DNA of 64,000 nucleotides from Methylorubrum sp. B1-46. GTDB lineage: Bacteria > Pseudomonadota > Alphaproteobacteria > Rhizobiales > Beijerinckiaceae. This document shows, in pieces, positions 27,138 through 36,400 of this stretch. The number at the start of each line of letters is the position of its first letter. Position 1 is the stretch's first letter. Made by a program: the position numbers and the translations under genes. The notes under the pieces were generated by a model. That model was not told where the DNA came from and searched no databases. It saw nothing but the letters and a program-made list of their open reading frames with translations. The stretch covers positions 5,037,001 to 5,101,000 of the forward strand of contig NZ_CP088247.1 in the NCBI RefSeq assembly GCF_021117295.1, read 5' to 3'.

Positions 27138-28076
27138 ATGGACAGCTTGGCGGGCAAGACCGTCTTCGTGGCCGGACATCGCGGCCTCGTCGGCAGCGCC
27201 CTGGTGCGGCGGCTCGAGGGTGAGGATTGCGAGATCCTCACCGCCACCCGCGCGGAACTCGACCTGTGCGACCAGACCGCCGTGCGCGCCTGGATGCGCG
27301 ACCGGCGGCCGGACGCTGTGTTCCTGGCCGCCGCCAAGGTCGGCGGGATCCTCGCCAACGCGACCTATCCGGCCGATTTCCTCTACGAAAACCTGATGAT
27401 CGAGGCCAACGTCATCGAGGCGGCGTTCCGCGAGGACGTGGCCAAGCTGCTGTTCCTGGGCTCAAGCTGCATCTACCCCAAATTTGCCGATCAGCCGATC
27501 GTCGAGGCGAGCCTGCTGACCGGATCGCTGGAGCCGACCAACGAGTGGTACGCGGTCGCCAAGATCGCCGGGATCAAGCTCGCCCAGGCCTACCGCCAGC
27601 AGCACGGCCGCGACTTCATCTCGGCCATGCCGACCAACCTCTACGGGCCGGGCGACAATTTCGACCTCACCTCCAGCCACGTCCTACCCGCCCTGCTCCG
27701 CAAGGCGCACGAGGCCAAGCGCGCGGGGGCGAAAGAGATGGTGATCTGGGGCACTGGATCGCCGCGCCGGGAGTTCCTGCACGTCGACGACTGCGCTGAC
27801 GCCTGCGTCCATTTGATGAAGACCTACTCACAGGCCGAGCACGTCAATGTCGGCTCGGGCGAGGATATCCCGATCTACGACCTGACCCGTCTCGTCTGCG
27901 AGGTCGTCGGGTTCGAGGGCGAGATCGTGCGCGATCCGAGCAAGCCCGACGGCACCCCGCGCAAGCTGATGTCGGCGGACAAGCTGCGCGGCCTCGGCTG
28001 GGTGCCGAAGGTGCCGCTGCGGGACGGGATCGCCGAGACCTATGCGTGGTTCCAGGAGCATGCGGTCGATGCCTGA
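27138..28076 (+). CDS. fcl: GDP-L-fucose synthase
   Basis: The 312-residue enzyme converts GDP-4-keto-6-deoxymannose to GDP-L-fucose by epimerisation at C3 and C5 and NADPH reduction. Visible family motifs are G-H-R-G-L-V-G-S-A-L at about residues 12-21, A-A-K-V-G-G-I-L-A-N, the F-L-G-S-S-C-I-Y-P-K strand with its Ser and Cys, the catalytic Y-A-V-A-K-I-A-G, and N-L-Y-G-P-G-D-N-F-D. Length fits (about 310-320). ATG 27138 was chosen because the longer open frame overlaps the preceding gene. The partner GDP-mannose 4,6-dehydratase gene is not in the window. Confidence 0.92.
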   Translation: MDSLAGKTVFVAGHRGLVGSALVRRLEGEDCEILTATRAELDLCDQTAVRAWMRDRRPDAVFLAAAKVGGILANATYPADFLYENLMIEANVIEAAFREDVAKLLFLGSSCIYPKFADQPIVEASLLTGSLEPTNEWYAVAKIAGIKLAQAYRQQHGRDFISAMPTNLYGPGDNFDLTSSHVLPALLRKAHEAKRAGAKEMVIWGTGSPRREFLHVDDCADACVHLMKTYSQAEHVNVGSGEDIPIYDLTRLVCEVVGFEGEIVRDPSKPDGTPRKLMSADKLRGLGWVPKVPLRDGIAETYAWFQEHAVDA

Positions 28077-28115
28077 GAGGCCTCCTGGCCGGGTTGCTTC
28101 GGCACGCCCCTCGCT

Positions 28116-28246
28116 CCTCATGCTGAGGTGCCGAGCGAAAGCTCGGCCTCGAAGCACCCCGGAACGCTCGATCCCATGGCGCCGGTCGGTTGGCAGAGGC
28201 GTGGCGGCGTACTTCGAGGCTGCTGACGCAGCACCTCAGCATGAGG
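28116..28246. repeat. Inverted pair of palindromic elements
   Basis: Two related units face each other: 28116-28154 and 28212-28246. Their outer ends match in inverted orientation (CCTCATGCTGAGGTGC and GCCTCGAAG). Each has its own central mini-hairpin (CCGAGC/GCTCGG and GCTGC/GCAGC) of different sequence but same pairing. The pair lies between fcl and the WecG-like gene, ending ten bases before the latter's ATG. Confidence 0.7.
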
Positions 28247-28256
28247 ATCGTCGTGG

Positions 28257-29159
28257 ATGGCGGAACAGGTCGTTCGAAAGGGCTCTGAGATCGATGGGAG
28301 CGTTCACGTGACCGAAGCAGCCACCATCCCGGCATCGGGGCCCTACGCGCTCCGGATCAACTGGAACGATCCCTATCTTGTCCAAGCGGACGGGCCGGCC
28401 TCGCACCGCCTGCCGGCGACCCGCATCCTCGGCGTGCCGGTGAGCGTCGTCGACATGCCGTTGGCGGTCCGCACCCTGATCGGCTGGGCGCGGGCGCGGC
28501 GCACCGGCATGGTCTGCGTGCGCGACGTCCACGGCATCATGTGCGCCCAGGACCAGCCCGACCTGAGGGCCGCGCACGAGCGGGCCAGCATGATCCTCCC
28601 GGACGGGGCCCCGCTCACCATCATCAGCCGGTTCTTCCGCGCGCACGGCACCGGCCGCGTGCCGGGCCCCTCACTGATGGAGGAGATGTTCGCGGCGACC
28701 CAGAACACCGGCATCCGCCACTATCTCTACGGCGGCAAGGAGGGCGTGGCCGAGCAGGTCGCGCGGAACTTCGCCCGCAAATATCCCGGCACCCAGGTCT
28801 GCGGGCTTGCCTGTCCGCCCTTCGGTGCCGTCGCTCCGGAACTGGACGCGACACTCACGGATGCGATCCGGGCGGCCGAGCCGCACATCGTCTGGGTCGG
28901 CCTGTCGACGCCGAAGCAGGACACTTGGATGAACGACCACCTCGACCGGCTTCCGGGCATGGTGCTGATCGGCGTCGGGGCCGCCTTCGACTTCCATTCC
29001 GGGGCGGTGAAGCGCGCGCCGAAGATCATGCAGACCCTGGCGCTCGAATGGCTGCACCGTCTCCTCAGCGAGCCCCGGCGGCTGTGGCGGCGCTACCTCG
29101 TGATGGCGCCCGTCTTCCTCTGGAAGATGGCACGGCAGCCCGACCCGCACCGGTCGTAG
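28257..29159 (+). CDS. WecG/TagA/CpsF-family glycosyltransferase
   Basis: The protein has 300 residues from ATG 28257; GTG 28308 is a possible shorter start, and the first 17 residues may not be native because a repeat abuts the ATG. The family core is clear: S-M-I-L-P-D-G-A-P-L (substrate loop with its Asp), V-W-V-G-L-S-T-P-K-Q-D-T-W, G-V-G-A-A-F-D-F-H-S-G, and K-R-A-P followed by L-E-W-L-H-R-L-L-S-E-P-R-R-L-W-R-R-Y. Such enzymes transfer ManNAcA, ManNAc or glucosyl groups to lipid-linked acceptors at the inner membrane. The nearby dehydrogenase supplies a plausible uronic donor. It is followed after 11 bases by a GT4 gene. Confidence 0.88.
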   Translation: MAEQVVRKGSEIDGSVHVTEAATIPASGPYALRINWNDPYLVQADGPASHRLPATRILGVPVSVVDMPLAVRTLIGWARARRTGMVCVRDVHGIMCAQDQPDLRAAHERASMILPDGAPLTIISRFFRAHGTGRVPGPSLMEEMFAATQNTGIRHYLYGGKEGVAEQVARNFARKYPGTQVCGLACPPFGAVAPELDATLTDAIRAAEPHIVWVGLSTPKQDTWMNDHLDRLPGMVLIGVGAAFDFHSGAVKRAPKIMQTLALEWLHRLLSEPRRLWRRYLVMAPVFLWKMARQPDPHRS

Positions 29160-29170
29160 GGAGCCATCTG

Positions 29171-30343
29171 TTGCGCGTCCTCATCGTCCACAACCACTAC
29201 CAGATCCGGGGCGGCGAGGACGCGGTGGTGGAGCACGAGGCCGCCGCCCTCGCCGCTTCCGGCTGCACGGTCGAGACGCTGACCTTCCACAACGACGACA
29301 TCCGCACGCCCCTCGACCGCCTGCGCACGGCGTTCGAGGCACCGCACGCCCCTCGCGGGATCGCCCGCGTGGTCGCGGCGGTGGAGCGGTTCCGGCCCGA
29401 CGTGGTTCACGCCCACAACACTTTTCCGCTGGTCTCGCCGGCCATGCACGGGGTGGTGCGGGCGCTCGGGCCGGTGACGGTGCAGACGCTGCACAATTTC
29501 CGCCTCGCCTGCGCTGGCGCGATGCTGATGCGCGACGGCGCGCCCTGCGAGACCTGTCTCACCGGCTCCTCCTACGCCGCCGTGCGCCACGGCTGCTACC
29601 GCGGCTCGCGCCTCGGCACCCTGGCCGTGGCGCGGATGATCGACCGGCACCGCCGAACCGGCACCTGGACGCGGGACGTCGACGCCTTCGTCGCACTCAC
29701 CGAGTTCGCCCGCGGCCGCTTCATCGCGGCCGGGCTGCCCGCGCACCGCCTCTTCGTGAAGCCGAACGGCCTGCCCGATCCGGGCGCGCCCGACGACGGC
29801 CCGCGCGATGGCATCCTCTTCGCCGGCCGCCTCAGTCCGGAGAAGGGCGTCGAGATCCTCAAGCAGGCGGCTGCGCGCCTCTCTGCACCCGTCGACGTCG
29901 CGGGCGAGGGCCCGCTGCGGGAACGGCTCGAGGGGGCGCCCGGTCTCACCCTTCTCGGCGCCCTCCCTCACGGCGAGATGCGGGCGCGGATGAGCCGGGC
30001 CGCCGCGCTCGTCGTGCCCTCCCTCTGGTACGAGGGTCTGCCGATGGTGGTGGCCGAGGCTTATGCCGCGGGCACGCCGGTCATCGCCTCGCGGATCGGA
30101 GCGCTCGCCGGTCTCATCGAGGACGGTGTGACCGGCCTCCTGGTGGCACCGGGCGATCCCGCCGCCCTCGCCGGTGCCATCGAGCGGCTGCGCAACCAGC
30201 CTGAGGACGCCCGGCGGATGGGCGCGGCCGCCCGCGCCGCCTATCTGCGCGACTGGACCGAGGCGGCGACGACCGCCGCGCTGCTGAGGATCTACCGGAC
30301 GGCGCTCGACGCGCGCCTGCGGGACGACCGTGTGAGCGCGTGA
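29171..30343 (+). CDS. Glycosyltransferase, GT4 family
   Basis: The 390-residue protein has an unusual TTG start at 29171, supported by an AGGGAG site about eight bases upstream; the longer frame would run into the previous gene. GT-B fold motifs are present: N-terminal R-V-L-I-V-H-N-H-Y-Q-I-R-G-G-E-D, V-H-A-H-N-T-F-P-L, and in the C-terminal domain L-F-A-G-R-L-S-P-E-K-G-V with V-P-S-L-W-Y-E-G-L-P-M-V-V-A-E-A-Y. The E-x7-E donor site is complete. A Cys pair around residues 118-121 (P-C-E-T-C) plus H-G-C-Y-R-G may bind metal, as in several GT4 enzymes of capsule loci. It probably extends the repeat unit begun by the preceding enzyme. Confidence 0.88.
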   Translation: MRVLIVHNHYQIRGGEDAVVEHEAAALAASGCTVETLTFHNDDIRTPLDRLRTAFEAPHAPRGIARVVAAVERFRPDVVHAHNTFPLVSPAMHGVVRALGPVTVQTLHNFRLACAGAMLMRDGAPCETCLTGSSYAAVRHGCYRGSRLGTLAVARMIDRHRRTGTWTRDVDAFVALTEFARGRFIAAGLPAHRLFVKPNGLPDPGAPDDGPRDGILFAGRLSPEKGVEILKQAAARLSAPVDVAGEGPLRERLEGAPGLTLLGALPHGEMRARMSRAAALVVPSLWYEGLPMVVAEAYAAGTPVIASRIGALAGLIEDGVTGLLVAPGDPAALAGAIERLRNQPEDARRMGAAARAAYLRDWTEAATTAALLRIYRTALDARLRDDRVSA

Positions 30344-30382
30344 CGATCACCGGGCCCCGCAGCCGCAGGAGCCAACACGTGG

Positions 30383-30461
30383 TCGCGAGGCGAAGCCGAA
30401 GTGATCCAGGCGCGACATCTCCGGAAGGGGCGCCCCGGATCGCCACGGCTTTGCCTCGCGA
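30383..30461. repeat. Dispersed repeat, family R2, copy 1
   Basis: The left arm 30383-30407 and right arm 30437-30461 are inverted copies matching at 21 of 25 positions. The left arm and the following bases to 30425 align with 46549-46592 at most positions (TCGCGAGGCG, AGCCGA, GATCCAGG, GCGACAT blocks). It lies in the gap after the GT4 gene and could fold into a long stem that ends the transcript. Confidence 0.65.
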
Positions 30462-30560
30462 TGACGGAGGAGAGATCGAAGCAATCAACCGGAAATCGTA
30501 TCAGAACGTTCGGGGCAGATGATTTTCCATTCGATCCAGCCTGACGGATCCGATTCGATT

Positions 30561-30728
30561 TCAATCAAGCGGCAGAAACCGTAATCTCTGCCTTTCAATC
30601 TGTGGCAATGCCGGTTCCGGCTCGGGCTCGTCTTCGTAGGGTGCGTTTTTGAGTTCATAGAGGAGAAACAGCATTGCCATCAGGCCGATGCCGGTCGCTC
30701 CCCAGATCATCAGCGACACACTCGTCAT
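30561..30728 (-). CDS. Small single-pass membrane protein with acidic tail
   Basis: The protein has 55 residues from ATG 30728, with an AGGGG ribosome site just upstream. A hydrophobic helix occupies about residues 5-24 (M-I-W-G-A-T-G-I-G-L-M-A-M-L-F-L-L-Y). Then come Y-E-L-K-N-A-P-Y, an acidic E/P run and a basic end (R-Q-R-L-R-F). It is on the same strand and 161 bases downstream of the NRPS pair, and convergent with the GT4 gene. A family was not recognised. It could be a stand-alone housekeeping membrane peptide or an accessory of the peptide synthetase. Confidence 0.55.
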   Translation of the reverse strand: MTSVSLMIWGATGIGLMAMLFLLYELKNAPYEDEPEPEPALPQIERQRLRFLPLD

Positions 30729-30889
30729 CGGCCCCTGCTGCCCTTTGATTTTTGTTAACCTATGTTGCTCACGGCCGCCGCCCGGACGCAAGCCGCTCTC
30801 CGCCCCCATGCAATCACAAGATCAAGGGCGGCGTAGCCCAATATCGGTCTGCCTTGGAACACGCGGGGACCCGTTGGCGGCAGGCCGGC

Positions 30890-33424
30890 TCATCGCAGTG
30901 CCATCAGGCTGATCTTGGCGGCCATCACCCGGCAGCCGGCTTCCGAGAAGGCGCCTTCGTGGCCGAAGCCGGGGACGCTGACGGTCTCCCCGTTCTCGGC
31001 AAAGGCGCGCCAGCCCAGCATGGGGTCGAGCGGCGGGCCGACCGGAATGCTCTCGCTGCGCACGATCAGCACCGGCCCGGAATGCGGGCGCGGTTCGTAG
31101 GCCAGGGCGAGTGCGTCGAGATCGTCGGTGACCTGCCAGAACGCCTCCTCGGGGTTCGGCGAGGCCAGCCCTGCCCGATGCAGATGGCGACGCAGCCCGC
31201 GCCAAACCGGGTTCGAGCGGAGCCGGAGATGGGCCCGCGAGACGAGGTAACGGGCGCCGTCGCGGCGCAGGTGGCGCAGCAGCGCGGCGAGCCGCCCGCG
31301 CCGGTAGGCGGAGGCGGCCCGGCCGCGCTCGCGCGGATCGAGGCGCCGGAAATAGCCGGGCTCCCAGCAATCGATGAGGACGACGAGGGCGACGTCACGG
31401 CCCGTATCCGCGAATTGCCGGGCGATTTCGAAGGCGAGGACGCCGGAGCGGCAGAACCCGACGAGGCGGATCGGCCCGCGCGGCTGCGCGGTCTCGATGG
31501 CCTCGCGATAGGCGCCCGCGAGCCGCTCCAGTGTCTCCTCCTGCGGCGCCAACCGGCTCTCGAGCTGCAGCGTCGCGAACGGCTGGTCCGCGCCGAGAGC
31601 TTCGGCCAGCGGCCGATAGAGTTCCGGATCGGCGGCAGCGTGATGGATCGCGGTGAAGCCGGGCCGCTCTTCTGCGCGCGGCGCTTCCTGAAGCGAGCGG
31701 TGCCGCACGCCCGCGGCCTTCGCGCCGCTCAGCAGGGCGCAGAGGCGTGCGACCGTGCCCGCCTCGAAGAAGGACCAGAGCGGAACCGACCGGCCGGTTG
31801 CCGCCTCGATCCGGGCGACGACCCGCGCCGCCAGCAGCGAGTGGCCGCCGGAGGCGAAGAAGTCGTCGTCGTCGCCGAGGTCCGGACGCGCCAGCATCTC
31901 CCGCCAGATCGCCCGCACCATGGTCCGAAGGTCGTCGGTGTCGACGCCCGTCTCCGGCAGCGCTTCGGGGTGAACCGGCGCCGCGTCGACGGGCACGGAG
32001 GCGGCCCCACCCTCCGGGGCATTGCCCGTGAACGGCACCGGATCGGGCAGGCGCGCGCCGACCGCGGCGCAGGCGGCGCGCTCGAAATCCGCGAGCAGGG
32101 CGGCGACGGTCGCCGCGTCATAGAGGCCGGCGTCGTACTCGCACACGAGGCGCCAGCCCGCCTCGGTTGGCGCGAGTTCGAGATCGAGGTCGAAGAAGCT
32201 GCCGCTGGCGGCGTAGTCGAGCTCGACCAGGCGGATCGATGGCGCGCCCTCGTTCGAGGCGGCCGCGGGCCGTGTCGCGATGGGTGTCGGGCGAAGCCGG
32301 ACGTTGACCGAGACCAGGGGCGGCCGCAGCCCGTCGCGGCAGGGCGCCAGCGCCTGCACCACCCGGTCGAACGGGGCGAGCGCGTGGTCGCAGGCATCGA
32401 GAATCGTCCGCCGCGTCGCCGCGAGTCGTTCGGCGAAGCCCTGCCCCGTTCCGAGATCGGTCCGGAGCACCAGCGTGTTCACGAAGGTGCCGACGACCCC
32501 TTCGAGTTCCACCTCGTCGCGCCCGAGCACCTGCGTCCCGATGGCGATATCGCTGCGCCCGGTGCGCGCGCCGAGGAGCCCGAACAGAATCGTGCAGGCC
32601 AGAACGAACGGGGTGGCGCCATGCGCCCGCGCATAGTCCTCCAGGCGGGCGCCGAGTTCGGCGGGCAGCAGGCGCGTCTCGGCGGCGAAGCGCCGGTCCC
32701 GGCCGGGGCGGCGCGGATGGTCCGGCGGTAGCTCAAACGGTGTGAGGTCGCGCAGGGACTGTGCCCAGTAGGCGAGATCGCGCTCCGCCGCTGCGGCGAT
32801 AGGGGATGAGATCTCCCACTCGGCGAAGTCGGCATAATGCAGGGAAGCTGACACCGGAGCCGGTGCCTGTCCGCGGATCAGGGCGCCGTAGATCGCGACG
32901 AATTCACGGGCCAGCACCACCATCGACCAGCCGTCGCAGATGCTGTGATGGGCGGTGACGAGCAGCAGGGAATCGGTGCGCCCGAGCCGCAGCAGCGTCA
33001 CCCGCAGCAGCGGGGCGAGCGCCAGATCGAACGGCTTGCCGGCCTCCGACTCGGCGATCGTCCGCGCCTCACCCAGGCGGTCGCCGGGCAGGCCGGAGAG
33101 ATCGATCTCGGAGAAAGGCAGCGGCACCGTTCCGGCGATCCGCTGCACCGGTCGCCCGCCCTCCCCGACGATCGACGTGCGCAACGCCTCGTGCCGCTCG
33201 ATCAGGATGCGGAAGGCGCGGGTCAGGATCTCGGCATCGAGCCGCCCGGCGATGCGCCAGCGGGCGGCGACGTGCAGGCTCGGATCGCCCGGCCGCAACT
33301 GGTCGAGCAGCCAGAACCGCGTCTGGCTGTGGGAGCAGCGGGCGGTGAAGGCATCGCCGCCATGAGTCTCGCCCGGCGCCGCGGTCGTCTCCTGCGTGAA
33401 ATGCCGCATTCCGTCCGCCCTCAC
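30890..33424 (-). CDS. Nonribosomal peptide synthetase, C-T-TE (no adenylation domain)
   Basis: The 844-residue protein has a condensation domain (about residues 25-445; active motif H-H-S-I-C-D-G near 160), a carrier domain (about 490-565; phosphopantetheine Ser in G-G-H-S-L near 525) and a thioesterase (about 590-840). No adenylation core motif occurs anywhere, so the second carrier must be charged by the adenylation domain of the partner or by another enzyme. The thioesterase has Cys658 at the nucleophile position (G-F-C-R-S-G, where most family members have G-x-S-x-G), followed by L-I-D-C-W-E-P and G-F-G-H-E-G-A-F as candidate Asp and His. The start ATG overlaps the stop of the C-A-T protein by four bases, so the two proteins are made together. 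Confidence 0.88.
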   Translation of the reverse strand: MRADGMRHFTQETTAAPGETHGGDAFTARCSHSQTRFWLLDQLRPGDPSLHVAARWRIAGRLDAEILTRAFRILIERHEALRTSIVGEGGRPVQRIAGTVPLPFSEIDLSGLPGDRLGEARTIAESEAGKPFDLALAPLLRVTLLRLGRTDSLLLVTAHHSICDGWSMVVLAREFVAIYGALIRGQAPAPVSASLHYADFAEWEISSPIAAAAERDLAYWAQSLRDLTPFELPPDHPRRPGRDRRFAAETRLLPAELGARLEDYARAHGATPFVLACTILFGLLGARTGRSDIAIGTQVLGRDEVELEGVVGTFVNTLVLRTDLGTGQGFAERLAATRRTILDACDHALAPFDRVVQALAPCRDGLRPPLVSVNVRLRPTPIATRPAAASNEGAPSIRLVELDYAASGSFFDLDLELAPTEAGWRLVCEYDAGLYDAATVAALLADFERAACAAVGARLPDPVPFTGNAPEGGAASVPVDAAPVHPEALPETGVDTDDLRTMVRAIWREMLARPDLGDDDDFFASGGHSLLAARVVARIEAATGRSVPLWSFFEAGTVARLCALLSGAKAAGVRHRSLQEAPRAEERPGFTAIHHAAADPELYRPLAEALGADQPFATLQLESRLAPQEETLERLAGAYREAIETAQPRGPIRLVGFCRSGVLAFEIARQFADTGRDVALVVLIDCWEPGYFRRLDPRERGRAASAYRRGRLAALLRHLRRDGARYLVSRAHLRLRSNPVWRGLRRHLHRAGLASPNPEEAFWQVTDDLDALALAYEPRPHSGPVLIVRSESIPVGPPLDPMLGWRAFAENGETVSVPGFGHEGAFSEAGCRVMAAKISLMALR

Positions 33425-36400
33425 GCCTGACCGACCGCGGCGCGCTCGGCCTCCGCCGGCCGCGGGCGCCGGATCGGCGCGATCGGCGCGCGGGCGGCCA
33501 GCGTTTCCCCGCCCTCCCCAAGGCGGCCGTGCAGCAGGGCGGCGATCCGGGCGATGGTGCGCTCCCCGAACAGGTCGCCCGCGCCGAGGGGCAGGTTCTC
33601 CCGCCGAGCCCGCGCGACGATGCGGAACACGGCGAGCGAATCCGCTCCGAGCGCGATCAGGTCGTCATCCGGCGCGACGGTGTCGAGGCCCAGCACCTCC
33701 CGCCAGATCGCCGCCAGCCGCGCCTCGACGCCGTCACCCGCGGTTCGGACCGGGGCGGGTTTGAGGTGAAACGGCGTGGCGGCACTCGGCTCGGCGGCGA
33801 GACCGTTGGCTTGCGTCTCCGGGGCGGGCAACGCCTTACGGTTGATCTTACCGCTCGCCGTCAGCGGCAGTTCCGGCAGCCGAACCCATTGCGAGGGGAT
33901 CATGTAGTCCGGAAGGTCGCGGGCAAGCGCGGCGCGCAGGGTCCGCAGGGTGGGGACCGCCTCATCCTGGGCGCGCACGTAGTAGCAGACGAGGCGGTCC
34001 TCGCCGGCGGCGTCGGGGCGCAGCACGACGACCGCATGCAGCCCGGTCTGGCGCAGCAGCACCGCCTCGATCTCGCCCGGCTCGATCCGGTAGCCGCGCA
34101 GCTTGATCTGGTGGTCGGCCCGTCCCAGGATCTCGACGCGTCCGTCCGGCTGGAAGCGGGCGCGGTCGCCGGTCCGGTAGAGCCGCGCGCCGGCGCATTC
34201 CGGCAGGGCGCTGGCGATGAAGCTTCGCTCCGTCAGATCCGGCCGCCCGAGATAGCCCCGGGCGAGCCCGACGCCGCCGATCAGCAATTCGCCGGTGACG
34301 CCGACCGGCACCGGTTCGCCCTGCGGATCGAGGATGAACAGGCTCGTGTTGTCGATCGGCCGCCCGATCGTGACCGTCTCCTCCTGCGGATCGACCCGCT
34401 CGGCCGAGGACCAGATCGTCGTCTCCGTCGGCCCGTAGAGGTTCCACAATTCGCCGCCGCCCTCGGTCAGGCGGCGGGCGAGATCGAGCGGCAGGGCCTC
34501 GCCGCCGCACAGCATCTTGAGACCGGGACGGGATCGGAAACCCGCCTCCAGCAAGAGCCGCCACGTCATCGGCGTTGCCTGGAGCACGGTGGCCTTGCTC
34601 CATTCGAGACGGGCGAGGAGAGCGTGGCCGTCCCGCGCCTCCTCGGCGGAAGCGAGCACGATCTGGGCGCCGCGGATCAGCGGCAGCAGCAATTCGAGAC
34701 CGGCGATGTCGAAGGTGACTGTCGTCACTGCGAGCAGCCGGTCGTCGTGGCCGAGCCCCGGCGCCCGCGCCATCGAGAACAGCAGGTTCGAGAGACCGCG
34801 ATGGGGCACCTCGACGCCCTTCGGCGCGCCGGTCGTGCTCGACGTGTAGATCAGATAGGCGGCCCGATCCGCCGGCACGCGCGGGAAGCGGTGCGGCGCC
34901 GGCCCGTCGAGCCGGTCGACCTCGATGATCCGCGGGGCTTCCTCCGGCATGAGCGCCCGGTCGGCGGCGAGAGTGAGCATTGCGCCGATTCCCGCATCGG
35001 CAGCGATTCCGGCGCGGCGGGCGGGCGGCATCGCCGGGTCGAGGGGGACGTAGGGGATGCCGGCGCGCAACGCGCCGAGCATCGCTGCGACGAGTCCCGG
35101 CGAGCGGCGCATGAGGAGGCCGACGCGGGCCCCCTCGGGCAGGGCGCTATCCAACAAGGCGGCGGCGATCCGGTCGGCCCAGCGGTCGAGGGCGCCGTAG
35201 GAGATGGCTTCCTCGCCGAAGCGGACCGCGATCCGGTCCGGGGCGCGTCGGGCGTGGATCCGGAAGGCGCGCATCGCCCCGACATCGAGCGGGTGCGCCG
35301 TCTCGGTCGCGTTCCAGGCCACCAGCATGGTCCGCCGCTCGGCCGGATCGAGCAGCGCGACACGCCCGATCGACTGCGCCGGATCCTGGGCGAGGTGCCC
35401 AAGCAGGGTGAGATAGTGGCCGATCCAGCGAACGATCGTGGCCGGCTCGAACAGGGCGCGGTTGTAGGTGGCGTCGAGGGTCAGCCCGTCGGCGGTTTCG
35501 CTCACGCTGAAGGTCAATTCGAAGGTCGAGAACCGTTTGAGGGCCGGCGCGAGGGCTCCGTGCAGGCCCGGCCCGAAATCGAGGGCGTCGGGGAAGCGCT
35601 GGAGATTGAACTGAACCTGGGCCAGCGGTGGGCGCGCCGGATCGTGCGGCCGGTCGAGGTGGCGCAGCAGGCGCCCCAGCGTGCAGTCGGCATGGGCGGC
35701 GGCCTCGGCGAGCGCCGCGCCGGTGCGGGCGAGATGGGCGGCGAAGGGCTCCGCCGGATCGAACCGGGCCCGCAGCGGCAGGAAATCGGCATGGTGCCCG
35801 ACGAGGCCGGGTTCGCCGCGGCGCGGCTGCCCCGCCGCGGGTACGCCGACCACGAGGTCGTCCTGCCCCGAGAGCCGGGCGAGCAGCACTTGGAAGGTGG
35901 CGAGCATCACCGCGGTCAGCGTCTGCCCCTGGCCGGCCGCGAGGGCTCTCAACCCGGCGACGAGCGGAGGCGGCAGGACGGCACGGCGCGTATCGCCGGC
36001 AAAGCCGCGCAGCTTCGGCCGCGGATGGTCGGCCGGCAGGTCGAGCGGCTCGGGCAGGCGCGCGTAGAGTCCGGCCCAGTAGGCCAGCGCCTGCTCCGCC
36101 TCCGAGGCGAGGCAGCCATCGGCCCGGCCCGCCGGCGCCCGTTGGTCGGGACCGGAGCGGTAGGCGCTCGCGATCTCGTCGGCCAGGACGGCGAAGGACC
36201 AGCCGTCGCAGGCGATGTGGTGGGCCGAGAGAACGAGGACGTGATTCCGCTCGCCGAGGCGGACGAGGTCGGCCCGCGCCACCGGGCCGGCGACGGGATC
36301 GAACGACAGGCCGGCCAGCGCGTGAAGCTCGGCGCCGAGCGCGACCTCCGGCTCGGCCTCGCGCGAGATATCGGCCCAACGGACTGGGACTTGGCCCGCG

